From an uncultured Parabacteroides sp. (lineage in GTDB: Bacteria > Bacteroidota > Bacteroidia > Bacteroidales > Tannerellaceae): a stretch of 64,000 bases of DNA. The notes beneath the pieces were generated by a model, which saw only the letters and a list, made by a program, of their open reading frames with translations, was not told the origin of the DNA and made no database searches. Positions 1 to 9,672 of the stretch are shown here, one piece after another. The stretch spans positions 1 through 64,000 of the forward strand of contig NZ_CANTZW010000020.1 of the NCBI RefSeq assembly GCF_947855115.1. The letters run 5' to 3'. A program made the translations under genes and the position numbers. Every line of letters starts with the position of its first letter. Position 1 is the stretch's first letter.

Positions 1-3000
1 AGTTCTGGTAGAACTAATTACAGCACCCTGAAAAAATCATTATTCTTAGGTTTGTGCTTGACCTTTTTCCAGCCGTATACAGAAGCGGCATCGGCGCAAA
101 TCATTTCCTTGGATATCACAAAAGGTACTATCACTGAGGTTTTTAAGGCTATTGAAGACCAAAGTGAATATAAATTCTTCTATAATGATAATCAAATCAA
201 TCTGAATAAACGAGTTGATGTCAATATCCATGGAGAATCCATAGAACAAGTATTGAATAACGTTTTTAAAGGTACGGATATCACATATAAAATTGTCAAA
301 AATCACGTGGTACTTACCAACAAGACCATGAAAAACAAAGAGTTACCATCCACCAACCAAAATGGTAAACGTTTAACCGGACAAGTGGTAGGACAAAACG
401 GTGAACCTCTGATCGGAGTAAATGTTGTGGTAAAAGACACAACGATAGGATCAATGACTGATATGGATGGAAACTATATCTTGGAAAATGTTCCCGCAAA
501 CGCAACTATTGAATTCTCATACATCGGCTATCTCCAACAGAGTATCAACATAGGTAACCAAAGTAATCTTAACGTCACTTTAGCAGAAGATACTCAGAAG
601 CTAGATGAAGTAGTAGTCGTAGGTTACGGTTCCTTCAAGAAAAGAGACCTGACCGGAGCTGTCTCCCAAGTAAAAGGAGACGAAATCGCAAACCTTCCTC
701 TTCGTAGCGCAGCAGATGCCTTGCAAGGTAAAGCAGCCGGTGTTACTATTACCGCAAGTTCCGGTAGCCCCGGATCCATGGGCAACGTACGTATCCGTGG
801 TGTAGGAACCATTAATAACAACAATCCTTTGTATGTAGTAGACGGACTTCCACAAACTGATATTGGTTGGTTAAACGCCCGTGATATCGAAAGTATGGAA
901 GTATTGAAAGATGCTTCCGCACAAGCTATCTACGGAGCCCGTGCCGCAAACGGTGTGATCCTTATTTCCACGAAACGAGGGGCATCTGGCGAAAGTTACA
1001 GAAGTAATATCGAGTTTGATATGAGTATTGGTTTCCAAGATATCCCTAAAACATATGACATGTTAGATGCCGAAGGATTCATGGAATACAAAAACCGAGC
1101 TTATGCTGCTTCTGGTAAAGCTTTGATCGATGACTTCTCTACCCAAGAGAAAAGAGAACAAATCCTCTCATTCCTTGAGAAAAATGGAGGACGGGAAGGA
1201 ACGAATTGGTGGAAAGAAACAACACGTAAACCAGCGGAAGCTTTGAATCAAAATTATAACTTAGCATTTTCTGGCGGTATGAATAAATTAAGATACCGAG
1301 CTAGTTTCGGATATATGGATCAACAAGGTATACTAAAAGGTTCAGACTATGAGCGGTTATCCGGTCGATTGAATCTAGACTCCGAGGTTACAAAATGGTT
1401 AAACCTCTCAGCAAATGTAAACGTAATTTATGAATCCAGACGAAATTTAGACGAGAATAACTCTTATACCGCAACCGTTTTCAGTACACTTGCGGCAGAT
1501 CCGATCACGCCTGTTTACCGAGATAATTTGGTTGATATTCCTGACTTTATGAAAGACCGGATCATGAGTGGTTACGAACCGACCAATCCTTGGTCTCGCT
1601 ATACAGGAATTATCTATTCCAACAAACCGAACACTGTCGCACAAGTAGATAGACAGGCATTAAACCAGTGGCATGGTATCGCAACCAAAAGTAATGTATC
1701 TGGAGAATTCAAGTTATTCCCGTTTTTGACATTCAAATCTAGTATTGCCATTGACTTAATTCGAAATCAAAGCGATTCTTTCCGTCCGTCTTATTATCTT
1801 GACGGAGATGAATATTCCACTTATGCGGCAGCCAGCAGAAGTGTTGCCAATACAGATTATTGGGTATTCGACAACTATCTGACTTACAATCAAAAATTCG
1901 ACAAACATACTGTAACCGCTATGGCTGGAACCTCCGCAGAAAAAAATCGTTATGAGGAGATATACGCATATAAGGAAGGTCAAGTTAATAATGATGTAAG
2001 TCAGCAGATTATTAACGCAGGTACACAAAACCCGAATGCTACCGGCTACATCTCCACGACATCTCTCAACTCATACTTTGGTCGTATTTTCTATTCCTTC
2101 GACAATCGTTATATGATCACGGCAAATATCCGCTGGGATGGCTCATCTATGTTTGCAGACGGTAATAAATGGGGATGTTTTCCTTCTGTATCCGCTGGTT
2201 GGAATTTCTCGGAAGAGAACTTTATGAAAAATATGGATTGGTTGTCACAAGGTAAATTGAGAGCTGCTTGGGGTGAGATCGGAAATCAAACCATTTCATC
2301 TGGAGCTTATATGAATACGTTCGGAAATGGTAGTTACTACCTCTTCGGTAATCCATACCAATCAACTTTATATGCCGGACGTACCCAAGTAGGAAATCCT
2401 GATCTAAGATGGGAAACAACCCGTCAACTAGATTTTGGACTAGATTTAGCTTTTTTCAAAGGTTCTTTAAGAGCAACATTCGACTACTTCGACCGCAAGA
2501 CTAGCGATATGCTGGTACAGGTTCCCGTTCCAAGTTCACTAGGATTCCCCAACACTCCGTGGATGAATGCAGGTAGTGTAAGTAATAAAGGATTTGAAAT
2601 CACGCTTGGATATGATGGTAAAATCGGAAAAGAGTTCCAATATCATATCAATGGAAATATATCTACTTATAAAAATGAAGTAAAAAGTTTAGGTAGCGGA
2701 GCTAATATACCGGGTAAAGGTATTCATCTGGGCTATTACTCTTATACAATGATCGAACCAGGTAAACCCATCGGTTACTTCTACGGCTATAAGACAGATG
2801 GAGTTTTCCAAACACAAGAGGAAATTGACAATTACAAGAATAACGGACAGGTAGTTATGCCTAACGCAAAACCCGGAGATTTGAAATTTCTAGATCTGAA
2901 TAAAGACGGGAAACTAGATGATGAAGACCGTACAATGACAGGAAATCCTCATCCGGATTTCACATTCGGACTTACCCTTGGTGCTGAATATAAAGGATTC

Positions 3001-3453
3001 GATGTTACCGCATTCTTCCAAGGTTCTGTTGGCAATGATATCTTGAATATTTTGAAATATGATATCTACTCGGGAACAGGCTGGTATAATGCTCCCAAAG
3101 ATATATTGACCACTTATTGGAATGGCCCGGGTAGTACAAATGAGAATTTTGCGATAGACTCAGATAGTCGCATGAATTTGGAAATGTCTGACTGGTATGT
3201 AGAAAATGGCTCTTATATCCGATTAAAAAACTTTCAAATCGGTTATACGATCCCATCTTCCTTGACCAAAAAGATTACGATCAATAATCTCCGTGTATTT
3301 GTGGCAGCACAAAACTTATTCACGATCACGGGATATTCTGGACTCGACCCTGAAATTGGAGAAATAAATAACTCTCCTCAATACAAAGGATGTGATATGG
3401 GATTTTATCCACAGCCGAGAACTTTCATGGTCGGCCTTAGTATGAAATTATAA
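1..3453 (+). CDS. SusC/RagA-family TonB-dependent outer-membrane receptor with STN domain (5' partial)
   Basis: The frame is open to the first base, so the true start lies upstream; the ATG-less TTG at 52 is not the start. The visible part begins inside a signal peptide ending at AASA-Q, followed by an STN (secretin/TonB N-terminal) domain to about nt 310, a carboxypeptidase-regulatory-like beta domain (nt 360-580), the DEVVVVGYG TonB-box-like motif near nt 605-630, a plug and a long beta-barrel ending in aromatic/Leu residues. The family imports glycans or other large nutrients across the outer membrane with a SusD partner, which follows 18 nt downstream. An STN domain is typical of receptors controlled by an ECF sigma/FecR pair; these genes would lie upstream of the window (inference). 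Substrate cannot be told from sequence. Confidence 0.95.
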   Translation, partial: SSGRTNYSTLKKSLFLGLCLTFFQPYTEAASAQIISLDITKGTITEVFKAIEDQSEYKFFYNDNQINLNKRVDVNIHGESIEQVLNNVFKGTDITYKIVKNHVVLTNKTMKNKELPSTNQNGKRLTGQVVGQNGEPLIGVNVVVKDTTIGSMTDMDGNYILENVPANATIEFSYIGYLQQSINIGNQSNLNVTLAEDTQKLDEVVVVGYGSFKKRDLTGAVSQVKGDEIANLPLRSAADALQGKAAGVTITASSGSPGSMGNVRIRGVGTINNNNPLYVVDGLPQTDIGWLNARDIESMEVLKDASAQAIYGARAANGVILISTKRGASGESYRSNIEFDMSIGFQDIPKTYDMLDAEGFMEYKNRAYAASGKALIDDFSTQEKREQILSFLEKNGGREGTNWWKETTRKPAEALNQNYNLAFSGGMNKLRYRASFGYMDQQGILKGSDYERLSGRLNLDSEVTKWLNLSANVNVIYESRRNLDENNSYTATVFSTLAADPITPVYRDNLVDIPDFMKDRIMSGYEPTNPWSRYTGIIYSNKPNTVAQVDRQALNQWHGIATKSNVSGEFKLFPFLTFKSSIAIDLIRNQSDSFRPSYYLDGDEYSTYAAASRSVANTDYWVFDNYLTYNQKFDKHTVTAMAGTSAEKNRYEEIYAYKEGQVNNDVSQQIINAGTQNPNATGYISTTSLNSYFGRIFYSFDNRYMITANIRWDGSSMFADGNKWGCFPSVSAGWNFSEENFMKNMDWLSQGKLRAAWGEIGNQTISSGAYMNTFGNGSYYLFGNPYQSTLYAGRTQVGNPDLRWETTRQLDFGLDLAFFKGSLRATFDYFDRKTSDMLVQVPVPSSLGFPNTPWMNAGSVSNKGFEITLGYDGKIGKEFQYHINGNISTYKNEVKSLGSGANIPGKGIHLGYYSYTMIEPGKPIGYFYGYKTDGVFQTQEEIDNYKNNGQVVMPNAKPGDLKFLDLNKDGKLDDEDRTMTGNPHPDFTFGLTLGAEYKGFDVTAFFQGSVGNDILNILKYDIYSGTGWYNAPKDILTTYWNGPGSTNENFAIDSDSRMNLEMSDWYVENGSYIRLKNFQIGYTIPSSLTKKITINNLRVFVAAQNLFTITGYSGLDPEIGEINNSPQYKGCDMGFYPQPRTFMVGLSMKL

Positions 3454-3471
3454 TCTAAAAACGGACATATT

Positions 3472-5118
3472 ATGAAATCAATATTAAATTTTGGAAAACT
3501 ATTCGTATCGTTAATATGCATCAGCATCCTAACGATTAGCTGTAATAGTGATTTCCTTGATCGCCCGACATTAGGGACTTTGGATGAAGAGACCTACTTA
3601 AGTACTAAAAATGCAGGGTACAAACTTCTGGTAAATTGCTATCAACCTATACTAACTAGCGAAGAATATCAATGGATGAAATTTGACCTTGGCGATCAAT
3701 TGACGGATGACTTCGCCAAAGGAGGTTCTGACGCAGGAGATCGTGTTACCATAACAGAAGTGACAAGAGGTAATCCTACCGCCACCAGTGGTTTACTGAC
3801 TAAACTTTGGGACCATCGTTACAAAACGGCCATCTCTGCCTGCAACGTATTTTTGTCACTTATCACTCCTGAGACCGAATTAATCGATGACGGAGGGGCG
3901 TTAGTCAGTACGGAAGAGAAACAACGCTGGATAGCAGAAGTACATTTTATGCGTGCGTTTTATTACTATGATTTAGCGGCGATCTTCACGAATATCCCGA
4001 TCATTGATAGACCGTTAAATGCTGTTGATAAAGGAAGTATAACGAAAGCGAACAAGGAAGATGTCATGAACTTTATACTTGAGGATTTAAATATTGCTAT
4101 CTCTGAACCAAACTTGCCTAGCGCAAAAGATTTACCGACCTCGGAACTTGGACGTATCACCAAAGAAGCAGCTATGGCATTCCGTGCCAGAGTATTACTC
4201 TTTTACGGGAACTATGAAGCTGCAAAATCTGACTTAAAAGCGGTTGTAGAATCTGGTTGTTACGATTTAGTGGACGATTACGAAAAACTATTTAACAGCG
4301 TATCCGAAGGGTATATGTCTAAAGAATCTGTTTTTATCACTTTACGTTCTTATATCCCAAACTATACAAGTGGAAGCACTTGCCCACAGATGAATGTCGG
4401 ACGTGGCATCGCCGGAGGATGGGGTGGAGAATGCCCCACGAACGATTTAGTGAATGAATATGAAATAGGTGACCCCCGTTTAGTACACACGGTTTTGTCG
4501 ACCGGAGATATATTTACTAAAGACGATGGGACAGAGGAGGTTCACGACTACTCCGGATATGACAATTATACGCTACAACACAGCCGTAAGCAATATCCGG
4601 ACTGGTCCAGACGACCACTCGGGGATTTGCTAAATACTGACTGGACATTCTATCACATTCGTTATGCAGATGTCTTGTTAATGTATGCCGAATGCTTGAT
4701 TGAGACCAACGATGATAAACAAAAAGCGGTGGATCTCATCAATGAGGTTCGTTATCGTGCTTTCGTTACGACATCTCCAACCGATAGTTACGCAAAATAT
4801 CGTAAGTTCAATGTCACTGAAGACAAAAAAGTGACCGAAGAGATATTCAATGCAAAATATAAAGTTAAAATATCGGATGATTTACGAAAAGCGGTCCGTC
4901 ATGAACGCCGTGTCGAGTTGGGAGGTGAAGGTTTGCGGCTTTATGACCTACTCCGTTGGGGAACATTTGTTTCCACCATGCAGGCATTCGGCAAAACCGC
5001 CGAGGGAAAATATTCTGGAGCCGGTACATACGTCACAGACAAAACCTACCCCTATCCGATCCCGCAAAATGAGATCGATTACGTAGGAGGAGCGTTAACA
5101 CAGAACGACAATTATTAA
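3472..5118 (+). CDS. SusD/RagB-family surface nutrient-binding lipoprotein
   Basis: A 548-residue protein with a lipoprotein signal peptide (lipobox cysteine at residue 24, context TISC) and the helical TPR-like SusD fold signatures: an N-terminal FLDRP motif, an MRAFYYYDLA-type helix, and a C-terminal RHERRVELGGEGLRLYDLLRWG block followed by YPIPQNEI. SusD proteins sit on the cell surface as a lid over the SusC barrel and bind the ligand. The gene follows the susC-like gene after 18 nt and is followed by a hairpin terminator, so the two form the end of one operon. No glycoside hydrolase lies next to it in this window, so the substrate is open. Confidence 0.95.
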   Translation: MKSILNFGKLFVSLICISILTISCNSDFLDRPTLGTLDEETYLSTKNAGYKLLVNCYQPILTSEEYQWMKFDLGDQLTDDFAKGGSDAGDRVTITEVTRGNPTATSGLLTKLWDHRYKTAISACNVFLSLITPETELIDDGGALVSTEEKQRWIAEVHFMRAFYYYDLAAIFTNIPIIDRPLNAVDKGSITKANKEDVMNFILEDLNIAISEPNLPSAKDLPTSELGRITKEAAMAFRARVLLFYGNYEAAKSDLKAVVESGCYDLVDDYEKLFNSVSEGYMSKESVFITLRSYIPNYTSGSTCPQMNVGRGIAGGWGGECPTNDLVNEYEIGDPRLVHTVLSTGDIFTKDDGTEEVHDYSGYDNYTLQHSRKQYPDWSRRPLGDLLNTDWTFYHIRYADVLLMYAECLIETNDDKQKAVDLINEVRYRAFVTTSPTDSYAKYRKFNVTEDKKVTEEIFNAKYKVKISDDLRKAVRHERRVELGGEGLRLYDLLRWGTFVSTMQAFGKTAEGKYSGAGTYVTDKTYPYPIPQNEIDYVGGALTQNDNY

Positions 5119-5174
5119 AGCGAAACTACCACCATCTACGGTGAGATAAATTTAAGCACTAAAGTATTATTCCG

Positions 5175-5214
5175 AATAGCCTAGGTTCTCTTACCTCACA
5201 GAATCTAGGCTATT
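5175..5214 (+). terminator. Hairpin terminator after the susCD pair
   Basis: AATAGCCTAG (5175-5184) pairs with CTAGGCTATT (5205-5214) across a 20-nt loop, followed by TTATG. It lies 57 nt after susD and ends the susCD unit. The rest of the 5119-5386 gap holds only AT-rich sequence and the next promoter. Confidence 0.7.
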
Positions 5215-5346
5215 TTATGTCAGAGAAAAAGCCTTACCACCAAGACCTCATGCTTTCTCCTAAATACTAATCGCTTTTTTAAGATTATAATCAAGATAAT
5301 ACAGATAAAGAAAACATTCCGGGTTGGTTTTACGCAAAATATTTCC

Positions 5347-5354
5347 TAGTTTTG
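5347..5354 (+). promoter_or_regulatory. Bacteroidota -7 element (TAGTTTTG)
   Basis: TAGTTTTG matches TAnnTTTG and lies 32 nt before the ATG at 5387. A TTGG/TTTT stretch about 20 nt upstream could serve as the -33 element. Confidence 0.55.
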
Positions 5355-5386
5355 CGCAGTAATACGCAGAATTAAATAAACGGGAT

Positions 5387-6454
5387 ATGAAGAATTTAAT
5401 CATAATAGTAAGTTTGCTCCTTGGTATGCAGCTTATGGCGCAAACCAAGGTGATAAAAAAGAATGCTGTGAAAGCAAATAATTTCGGAATCACCTACTCG
5501 TTGCCCAAAACCTCACTGGTCGTAGATGCCGAGGTAACGAAAGTGACTTGCAAAGCCGGACCTTACTACCAATACGCAGAGAAATATCTAGGCGTGAAAG
5601 ACGCTGTCACGGAAGACAAAGTCTATTTCGATCTTGGGAAAATCAATTTAATCAACCGGGGATTACCCGATGCAGATAACACATATATCGTGGAATTCAA
5701 GCAAGGTACAGTTGCCCCTTACGCCTATCTTACCGAGGATGGACTATTATGCTCGATAAATGCAGAATATACACCTGCCGATCCCGAACTCGATGCCGTG
5801 GAAAAGGGTAAAAAAGCCCAACAAAAAGTAACAGACGCATCTGTATTCTCGGAAGAATTATTAATGGCCGGCTCTACAGCAAAACAAGCGGAAGTAGCCG
5901 CCAAGCAAATCTACCGTATCCGGGAAAGCCGTTTAAACATCTTGACCGGAGAAGCAGATAATTTACCGCCCGATGGTGAGGCCATGAAACTAGTGATCCA
6001 ACAATTGGAAGAGCAAGAGAAAGCGCTGACAAATCTATTCACCGGAATCTTGACAAAGGAAACCGACCATTATGAAGTAAGTATCATCCCGCACGATGAC
6101 CTAGATAAAGAAGTATTGTTCCGTTTCTCCAAGCAACTAGGTATCGTAGACGCAGATGATTTAAGCGGTACTCCTATCTATATGAATTTGAAAGCAATAG
6201 AAAAAGCCCCGCTCCTTGACGCCAAAGAAGCCGAGAAAAAAGAGAAATCATTGAAAGGGATCGTTTACAATGTTCCGGGAAAAGCTAGTATTGAAATAAT
6301 AATGAACAAAAAAACACTCTACAAAGGAGAAGCTCAAATCACTCAATTCGGAACGCAGGAAGGACTGGCCCCTGTTATGTTTGAAGACAAGAAAGCTCCT
6401 GTCAAGGTTCTTTTCTATCCGGAAACCGGTGCCATAAAGCAAATTATTCAATAA
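5387..6454 (+). CDS. DUF4831 family exported protein
   Basis: A 355-residue protein with a signal peptide ending near MAQ at residue 19, then a soluble alpha/beta region. Family assignment to DUF4831 is from the recognisable N-terminal half (YSLPKTSLVVDAEV and GPYYQYAEKYLG). That family is confined to Bacteroidota and has no established function. The protein is probably periplasmic or membrane-attached. It has its own promoter and is followed 26 nt later by the peptide transporter gene, so the two could be co-transcribed. No catalytic motif is visible. Confidence 0.8.
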   Translation: MKNLIIIVSLLLGMQLMAQTKVIKKNAVKANNFGITYSLPKTSLVVDAEVTKVTCKAGPYYQYAEKYLGVKDAVTEDKVYFDLGKINLINRGLPDADNTYIVEFKQGTVAPYAYLTEDGLLCSINAEYTPADPELDAVEKGKKAQQKVTDASVFSEELLMAGSTAKQAEVAAKQIYRIRESRLNILTGEADNLPPDGEAMKLVIQQLEEQEKALTNLFTGILTKETDHYEVSIIPHDDLDKEVLFRFSKQLGIVDADDLSGTPIYMNLKAIEKAPLLDAKEAEKKEKSLKGIVYNVPGKASIEIIMNKKTLYKGEAQITQFGTQEGLAPVMFEDKKAPVKVLFYPETGAIKQIIQ

Positions 6455-6480
6455 GTATAAACTAATATTATCTAAAACAC

Positions 6481-8136
6481 ATGTTACAAGGACAACCTAA
6501 AGGTCTCTATGCCCTCGCACTCGCAAACACGGGCGAACGCTTCGGCTACTACACTATGCTTGCGATTTTCACACTATTCTTGCAAGCTAAATTCGGCTAT
6601 ACGGCCGCCGAGACATCAACGATTTTCGCTAGTTTCCTAGCGTTCGTGTATTTTATGCCATTGATTGGCGGTATGATGGCCGATAAGTTCGGTTATGGAA
6701 AGATGGTTACGTCGGGTATTATCATCATGTTTATCGGTTATCTATTGTTAGCGATACCGACTGATGCTGCTTCCGGGAAAATTTTGATGTTCGGCTCGCT
6801 CGCACTGATCGCTTGCGGTACCGGATTATTCAAAGGAAACTTACAGGTGATGGTAGGTAATCTTTACGATGCCCCGGAATACAGAAGTAAGCGTGACCAA
6901 GCCTTTAGTTTGTTCTATATGGCGATCAATATCGGCGCTATGTACGCACCTACGGCTGCTACTAAAATGACAGACTGGATGCTGGGTAAATACAACCTTT
7001 TCTACGAATCGCAAATCCCGGCACTCGCACACCAATTCTTGAACGGAACAATCTCCGCAGAGAATAAAGAGGCGCTCGCCGCTCTACAAAGCGCACAAGG
7101 TTTCACCGGCGATACAGCCACATTCTGCTCTACTTATATCGAGAAATTATCTGAGGCATACAATTACGGATTTGGTGTAGCTTGTATCTCATTGATTATA
7201 TCGATGGCTATCTATATGGGATTCCGCTCTACCTTTAAGCATGCGGATGTCAACACCAAACAGGCACAAGCCTCCCACGTTCCGCAAGAGGAACTATCAC
7301 CTGCCGAGACCAAGCAACGTATCATCGCTTTGCTGCTGGTATTCGCCGTTGTATTGTTCTTCTGGATGGCCTTCCATCAAAATGGTCTGACAATGACGTT
7401 CTTTGCTCGCGACTATACGGCAAATCAAGTAACAGGCTTGGATCGTATCGGTTTCGACGTGATCAACCTAACGTTATTAGCAATCGCTGTGTATGGAGGA
7501 TTTGCGATCGCACAATCCACAACGAGTAAAGGTAAGACTATCGCAGGTATCGTGACTGTAGCTGCGTTAGCCGTTCTAGGCATCAAGTATATGGCTATGC
7601 CAGAAACTCTAACGATTCTTCCACAGACCTTCCAGCAATTTAACCCGTTCTTCGTGGTTGTATTGACTCCGGTATCATTGGCGATCTTTGGTTATCTGGC
7701 TAATAAGAAGAAAGAACCGTCCGCACCTCGCAAGATCGGATTGGGTATGATGATCGCCGCTTGCGGTTTCTTGATTTTGGCGATCGGTTCCATGGGTTTG
7801 CCTACACCGGATGCTTTGGCAGCAGATAGCAAATTGCAGGTATTGGTTTCTCCGAATTGGTTGATCTCGACTTATCTGGTATTGACCTTCGCTGAATTAT
7901 TGCTTTCTCCGATGGGTATCTCTTTCGTATCCAAAGTGGCTCCTCCTAAATACAAAGGTATGATGATGGGAGGTTGGTTCGTAGCTACGGCTATCGGTAA
8001 CTATCTGGTCGCTATCATCGGTTATTTGTGGGGAGGCATGGAATTGTGGATGGTATGGAGCGTATTGATCGTTCTTTGCTTACTGTCTGCGTTGTTCATG
8101 TTCTCCATTATGAAGAAACTGGATAAAGTGGCTTGA
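6481..8136 (+). CDS. POT/PTR-family proton-coupled oligopeptide transporter
   Basis: A 551-residue, very hydrophobic MFS protein of the POT (PTR2) family. TM1 carries the GERFGYYTM signature of the ExxERF motif, with only the second glutamate kept (NTGERFGYY). A GGMMADKFGYGK loop follows TM2, and a QAFSLFYMAINIGA helix with the family FYxxINIG signature follows TM4. There is an FFWMAFHQNG block in the C-terminal half. POT proteins import di- and tripeptides with protons across the inner membrane. The loss of the first glutamate of ExxER suggests altered proton coupling (inference). The gene sits 26 nt after the DUF4831 gene. Confidence 0.9.
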   Translation: MLQGQPKGLYALALANTGERFGYYTMLAIFTLFLQAKFGYTAAETSTIFASFLAFVYFMPLIGGMMADKFGYGKMVTSGIIIMFIGYLLLAIPTDAASGKILMFGSLALIACGTGLFKGNLQVMVGNLYDAPEYRSKRDQAFSLFYMAINIGAMYAPTAATKMTDWMLGKYNLFYESQIPALAHQFLNGTISAENKEALAALQSAQGFTGDTATFCSTYIEKLSEAYNYGFGVACISLIISMAIYMGFRSTFKHADVNTKQAQASHVPQEELSPAETKQRIIALLLVFAVVLFFWMAFHQNGLTMTFFARDYTANQVTGLDRIGFDVINLTLLAIAVYGGFAIAQSTTSKGKTIAGIVTVAALAVLGIKYMAMPETLTILPQTFQQFNPFFVVVLTPVSLAIFGYLANKKKEPSAPRKIGLGMMIAACGFLILAIGSMGLPTPDALAADSKLQVLVSPNWLISTYLVLTFAELLLSPMGISFVSKVAPPKYKGMMMGGWFVATAIGNYLVAIIGYLWGGMELWMVWSVLIVLCLLSALFMFSIMKKLDKVA

Positions 8137-8153
8137 CAATTGAAAATTAGAGG

Positions 8154-8669
8154 ATGAGGAAGTCGTATACATATCGTTCACAGGCACTCCGTTTCAGAAG
8201 ATGGAGCCGGAAGGCGTATGCGGCTTTCATCAGTGTACAGAGGGCTGTTACGATCGGACAATTGTCCTTTTCAGTAGCCGATCGCTTCGAGAAAAAAAAT
8301 CAGTCTTTACATACCGCTATCGGTACGTTCATGGACGGATTTTTCAAAGTGGATAAGGAAGAAAAGGAGAATACCGGGGAGGATAAATGGAGCCTTGCGA
8401 CATCGTACGGACTGTTTGTGGCATTATTCCCGGTATTGGCTTCGAATGAGATCGCTCATCCGGCTCATCGTGTAGCTCACTATACATTATATAATATAGC
8501 AAAGGCGGGAAGTATTCTTTCGAATACTTCCCGCCTTTCTTATTCCCATCCCAGTTGTAGAGACGGGGCGTGCCCCGTCTCACTACAGACTAATGTGTAT
8601 CTTAAGTTACCATTTAGAGGGGATGAGACGGGGCACGCCCCGTCTCTACAACTAGGTATATATACGTGA
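8154..8669 (+). CDS. Small basic protein of unknown function; 3' end uncertain
   Basis: The first ~60 codons encode an Arg/Lys-rich segment with an [13 protein letters not shown] motif followed by an [15 protein letters not shown] stretch, a combination resembling leader segments of some Bacteroidota proteins; I cannot name the family. The ATG lies 17 nt after the transporter stop. The frame stays open through a perfect 17-bp terminator stem (8501-8538) and through a complete REP-like element to a TGA at 8667-8669, so the last ~55 residues are translated repeat DNA. Either the native stop was lost or the real product is shorter. Residues 1-110 look gene-like; the rest is probably incidental. 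Confidence 0.45.
   Translation: MRKSYTYRSQALRFRRWSRKAYAAFISVQRAVTIGQLSFSVADRFEKKNQSLHTAIGTFMDGFFKVDKEEKENTGEDKWSLATSYGLFVALFPVLASNEIAHPAHRVAHYTLYNIAKAGSILSNTSRLSYSHPSCRDGACPVSLQTNVYLKLPFRGDETGHAPSLQLGIYT
8501..8538 (+). terminator. Strong hairpin terminator
   Basis: A perfect 17-bp stem: AAAGGCGGGAAGTATTC (8501-8517) and GAATACTTCCCGCCTTT (8522-8538) with a 4-nt loop, followed by CTTATTC. It ends the DUF4831/peptide-transporter/small-protein unit and isolates it from bioB, although the upstream frame reads through it. Confidence 0.85.
8554..8652. repeat. REP-like palindromic element, copy 1
   Basis: A 99-nt element bounded by GTTGTAGAGAC and its complement GTCTCTACAAC. Each end is itself a hairpin (arms GAGACGGGGC/GCCCCGTCTC), separated by a ~50-nt linker containing TAATGTGTATCTTAAGTTA. 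The same unit recurs at 10958-11056 and 12201-12297. This organisation resembles REP/BIME elements mobilised by RAYT transposases; no RAYT gene is in the window. Confidence 0.85.
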
Positions 8670-8688
8670 AATTATCAAATTAAAGAAA

Positions 8689-9672
8689 ATGACAATAGAA
8701 GAAGCGAAGCAGTACATCCTAGAGGGTGGGGAGATTAATGAGGAACAGGCTTTAAGCCTAGCGAATCACCCGGATAAAGAGGCGCTTTACGAAGCCGCCC
8801 ACCAAATCACCCGCCATTTTATGGGGAATAAGTTCGATACTTGCTCCATCATCAACGCCAAAAGCGGCAATTGCAGCGAGGATTGTAAATGGTGCGCACA
8901 ATCGGGACATTACAAAACTCTCGTAAACTTATACCCTTTGCTTCCGGCCAAGGAATGTGTCCGTCATGCGGTATACAACCGAAAACAGGGCATCCAGCGT
9001 TTTGCTTTGGTGACTAGCGGTAAGCGAGTATCGGATAAAGAAATGGAACAAATCACCAATACGATCCGGCAAATCAAGCGGCAAAGCGATATCAAATGTT
9101 GCGCTTCCATGGGACTACTTACCCGTTCCCAACTCCAATCGCTTTACGATAGCGGAGTGGAGAATTATCACTGTAATATTGAGACTGCCCCTTCCTATTT
9201 CCGTCAGCTCTGTTCTACACATACGATCGAGCAGAAGATGGAAACCATCCATACCGCCAGGGAAATTGGTTTCCGTATCTGCTGCGGTGGTATTATCGGC
9301 ATGGGCGAGACGATGGAGGAACGAATCGAGATGGCTTGTTTCTTACGAAAAGAAGGTATCTTATCCATTCCACTCAATTTATTGCAGCCGATACCGGGAA
9401 CCCCAATGGAGAATACATTGATCTTACAAGAAGAAGAATGGCTGACAACGATCGCTCTTTTCCGCTTGATCAATCCGAAAGCCTTCCTCCGTTTCTCCGG
9501 TGGACGGGCGCAACTAAGCGAGGCCACGCAACGAAAATCCCTGTATATCGGGATTAACTCCGCTATCATCGGAGATTTATTAACGACCATCGGAAGCAAG
9601 GTAGAAGAAGACAAAGTCTTATTTACCTCCGAAGGCTATTCACTTACCGAAAATACCGATTGGGAAAAATGA
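8689..9672 (+). CDS. bioB: Biotin synthase (radical SAM)
   Basis: A 327-residue protein, the usual BioB length. It carries the radical SAM cluster motif C62-x3-C66-x2-C69 (NCSEDCKWC), followed by the CAQS signature, an [11 protein letters not shown] motif for the auxiliary cluster and substrate region, a GGIIGMGET glycine-rich SAM-binding strand and the PIPGTPM and [11 protein letters not shown] blocks with the conserved arginine. It inserts sulfur into dethiobiotin to form biotin. It is the first gene of the bioBAFGC run and overlaps bioA by four bases (ATGA). A REP-like element occupies the leader, 36 nt before the start codon. No BirA operator-like dyad is recognisable. Confidence 0.97.
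   Translation: MTIEEAKQYILEGGEINEEQALSLANHPDKEALYEAAHQITRHFMGNKFDTCSIINAKSGNCSEDCKWCAQSGHYKTLVNLYPLLPAKECVRHAVYNRKQGIQRFALVTSGKRVSDKEMEQITNTIRQIKRQSDIKCCASMGLLTRSQLQSLYDSGVENYHCNIETAPSYFRQLCSTHTIEQKMETIHTAREIGFRICCGGIIGMGETMEERIEMACFLRKEGILSIPLNLLQPIPGTPMENTLILQEEEWLTTIALFRLINPKAFLRFSGGRAQLSEATQRKSLYIGINSAIIGDLLTTIGSKVEEDKVLFTSEGYSLTENTDWEK

Noticed and set aside
8670..8688. Biotin-responsive riboswitch or BirA operator before bioB
   Set aside because: The leader is only a REP-like element and ~36 nt of AT-rich sequence; no dyad of the BirA type is visible.
9204..9614. 136-codon minus-strand frame inside bioB
   Set aside because: Antisense shadow of the conserved BioB reading frame.
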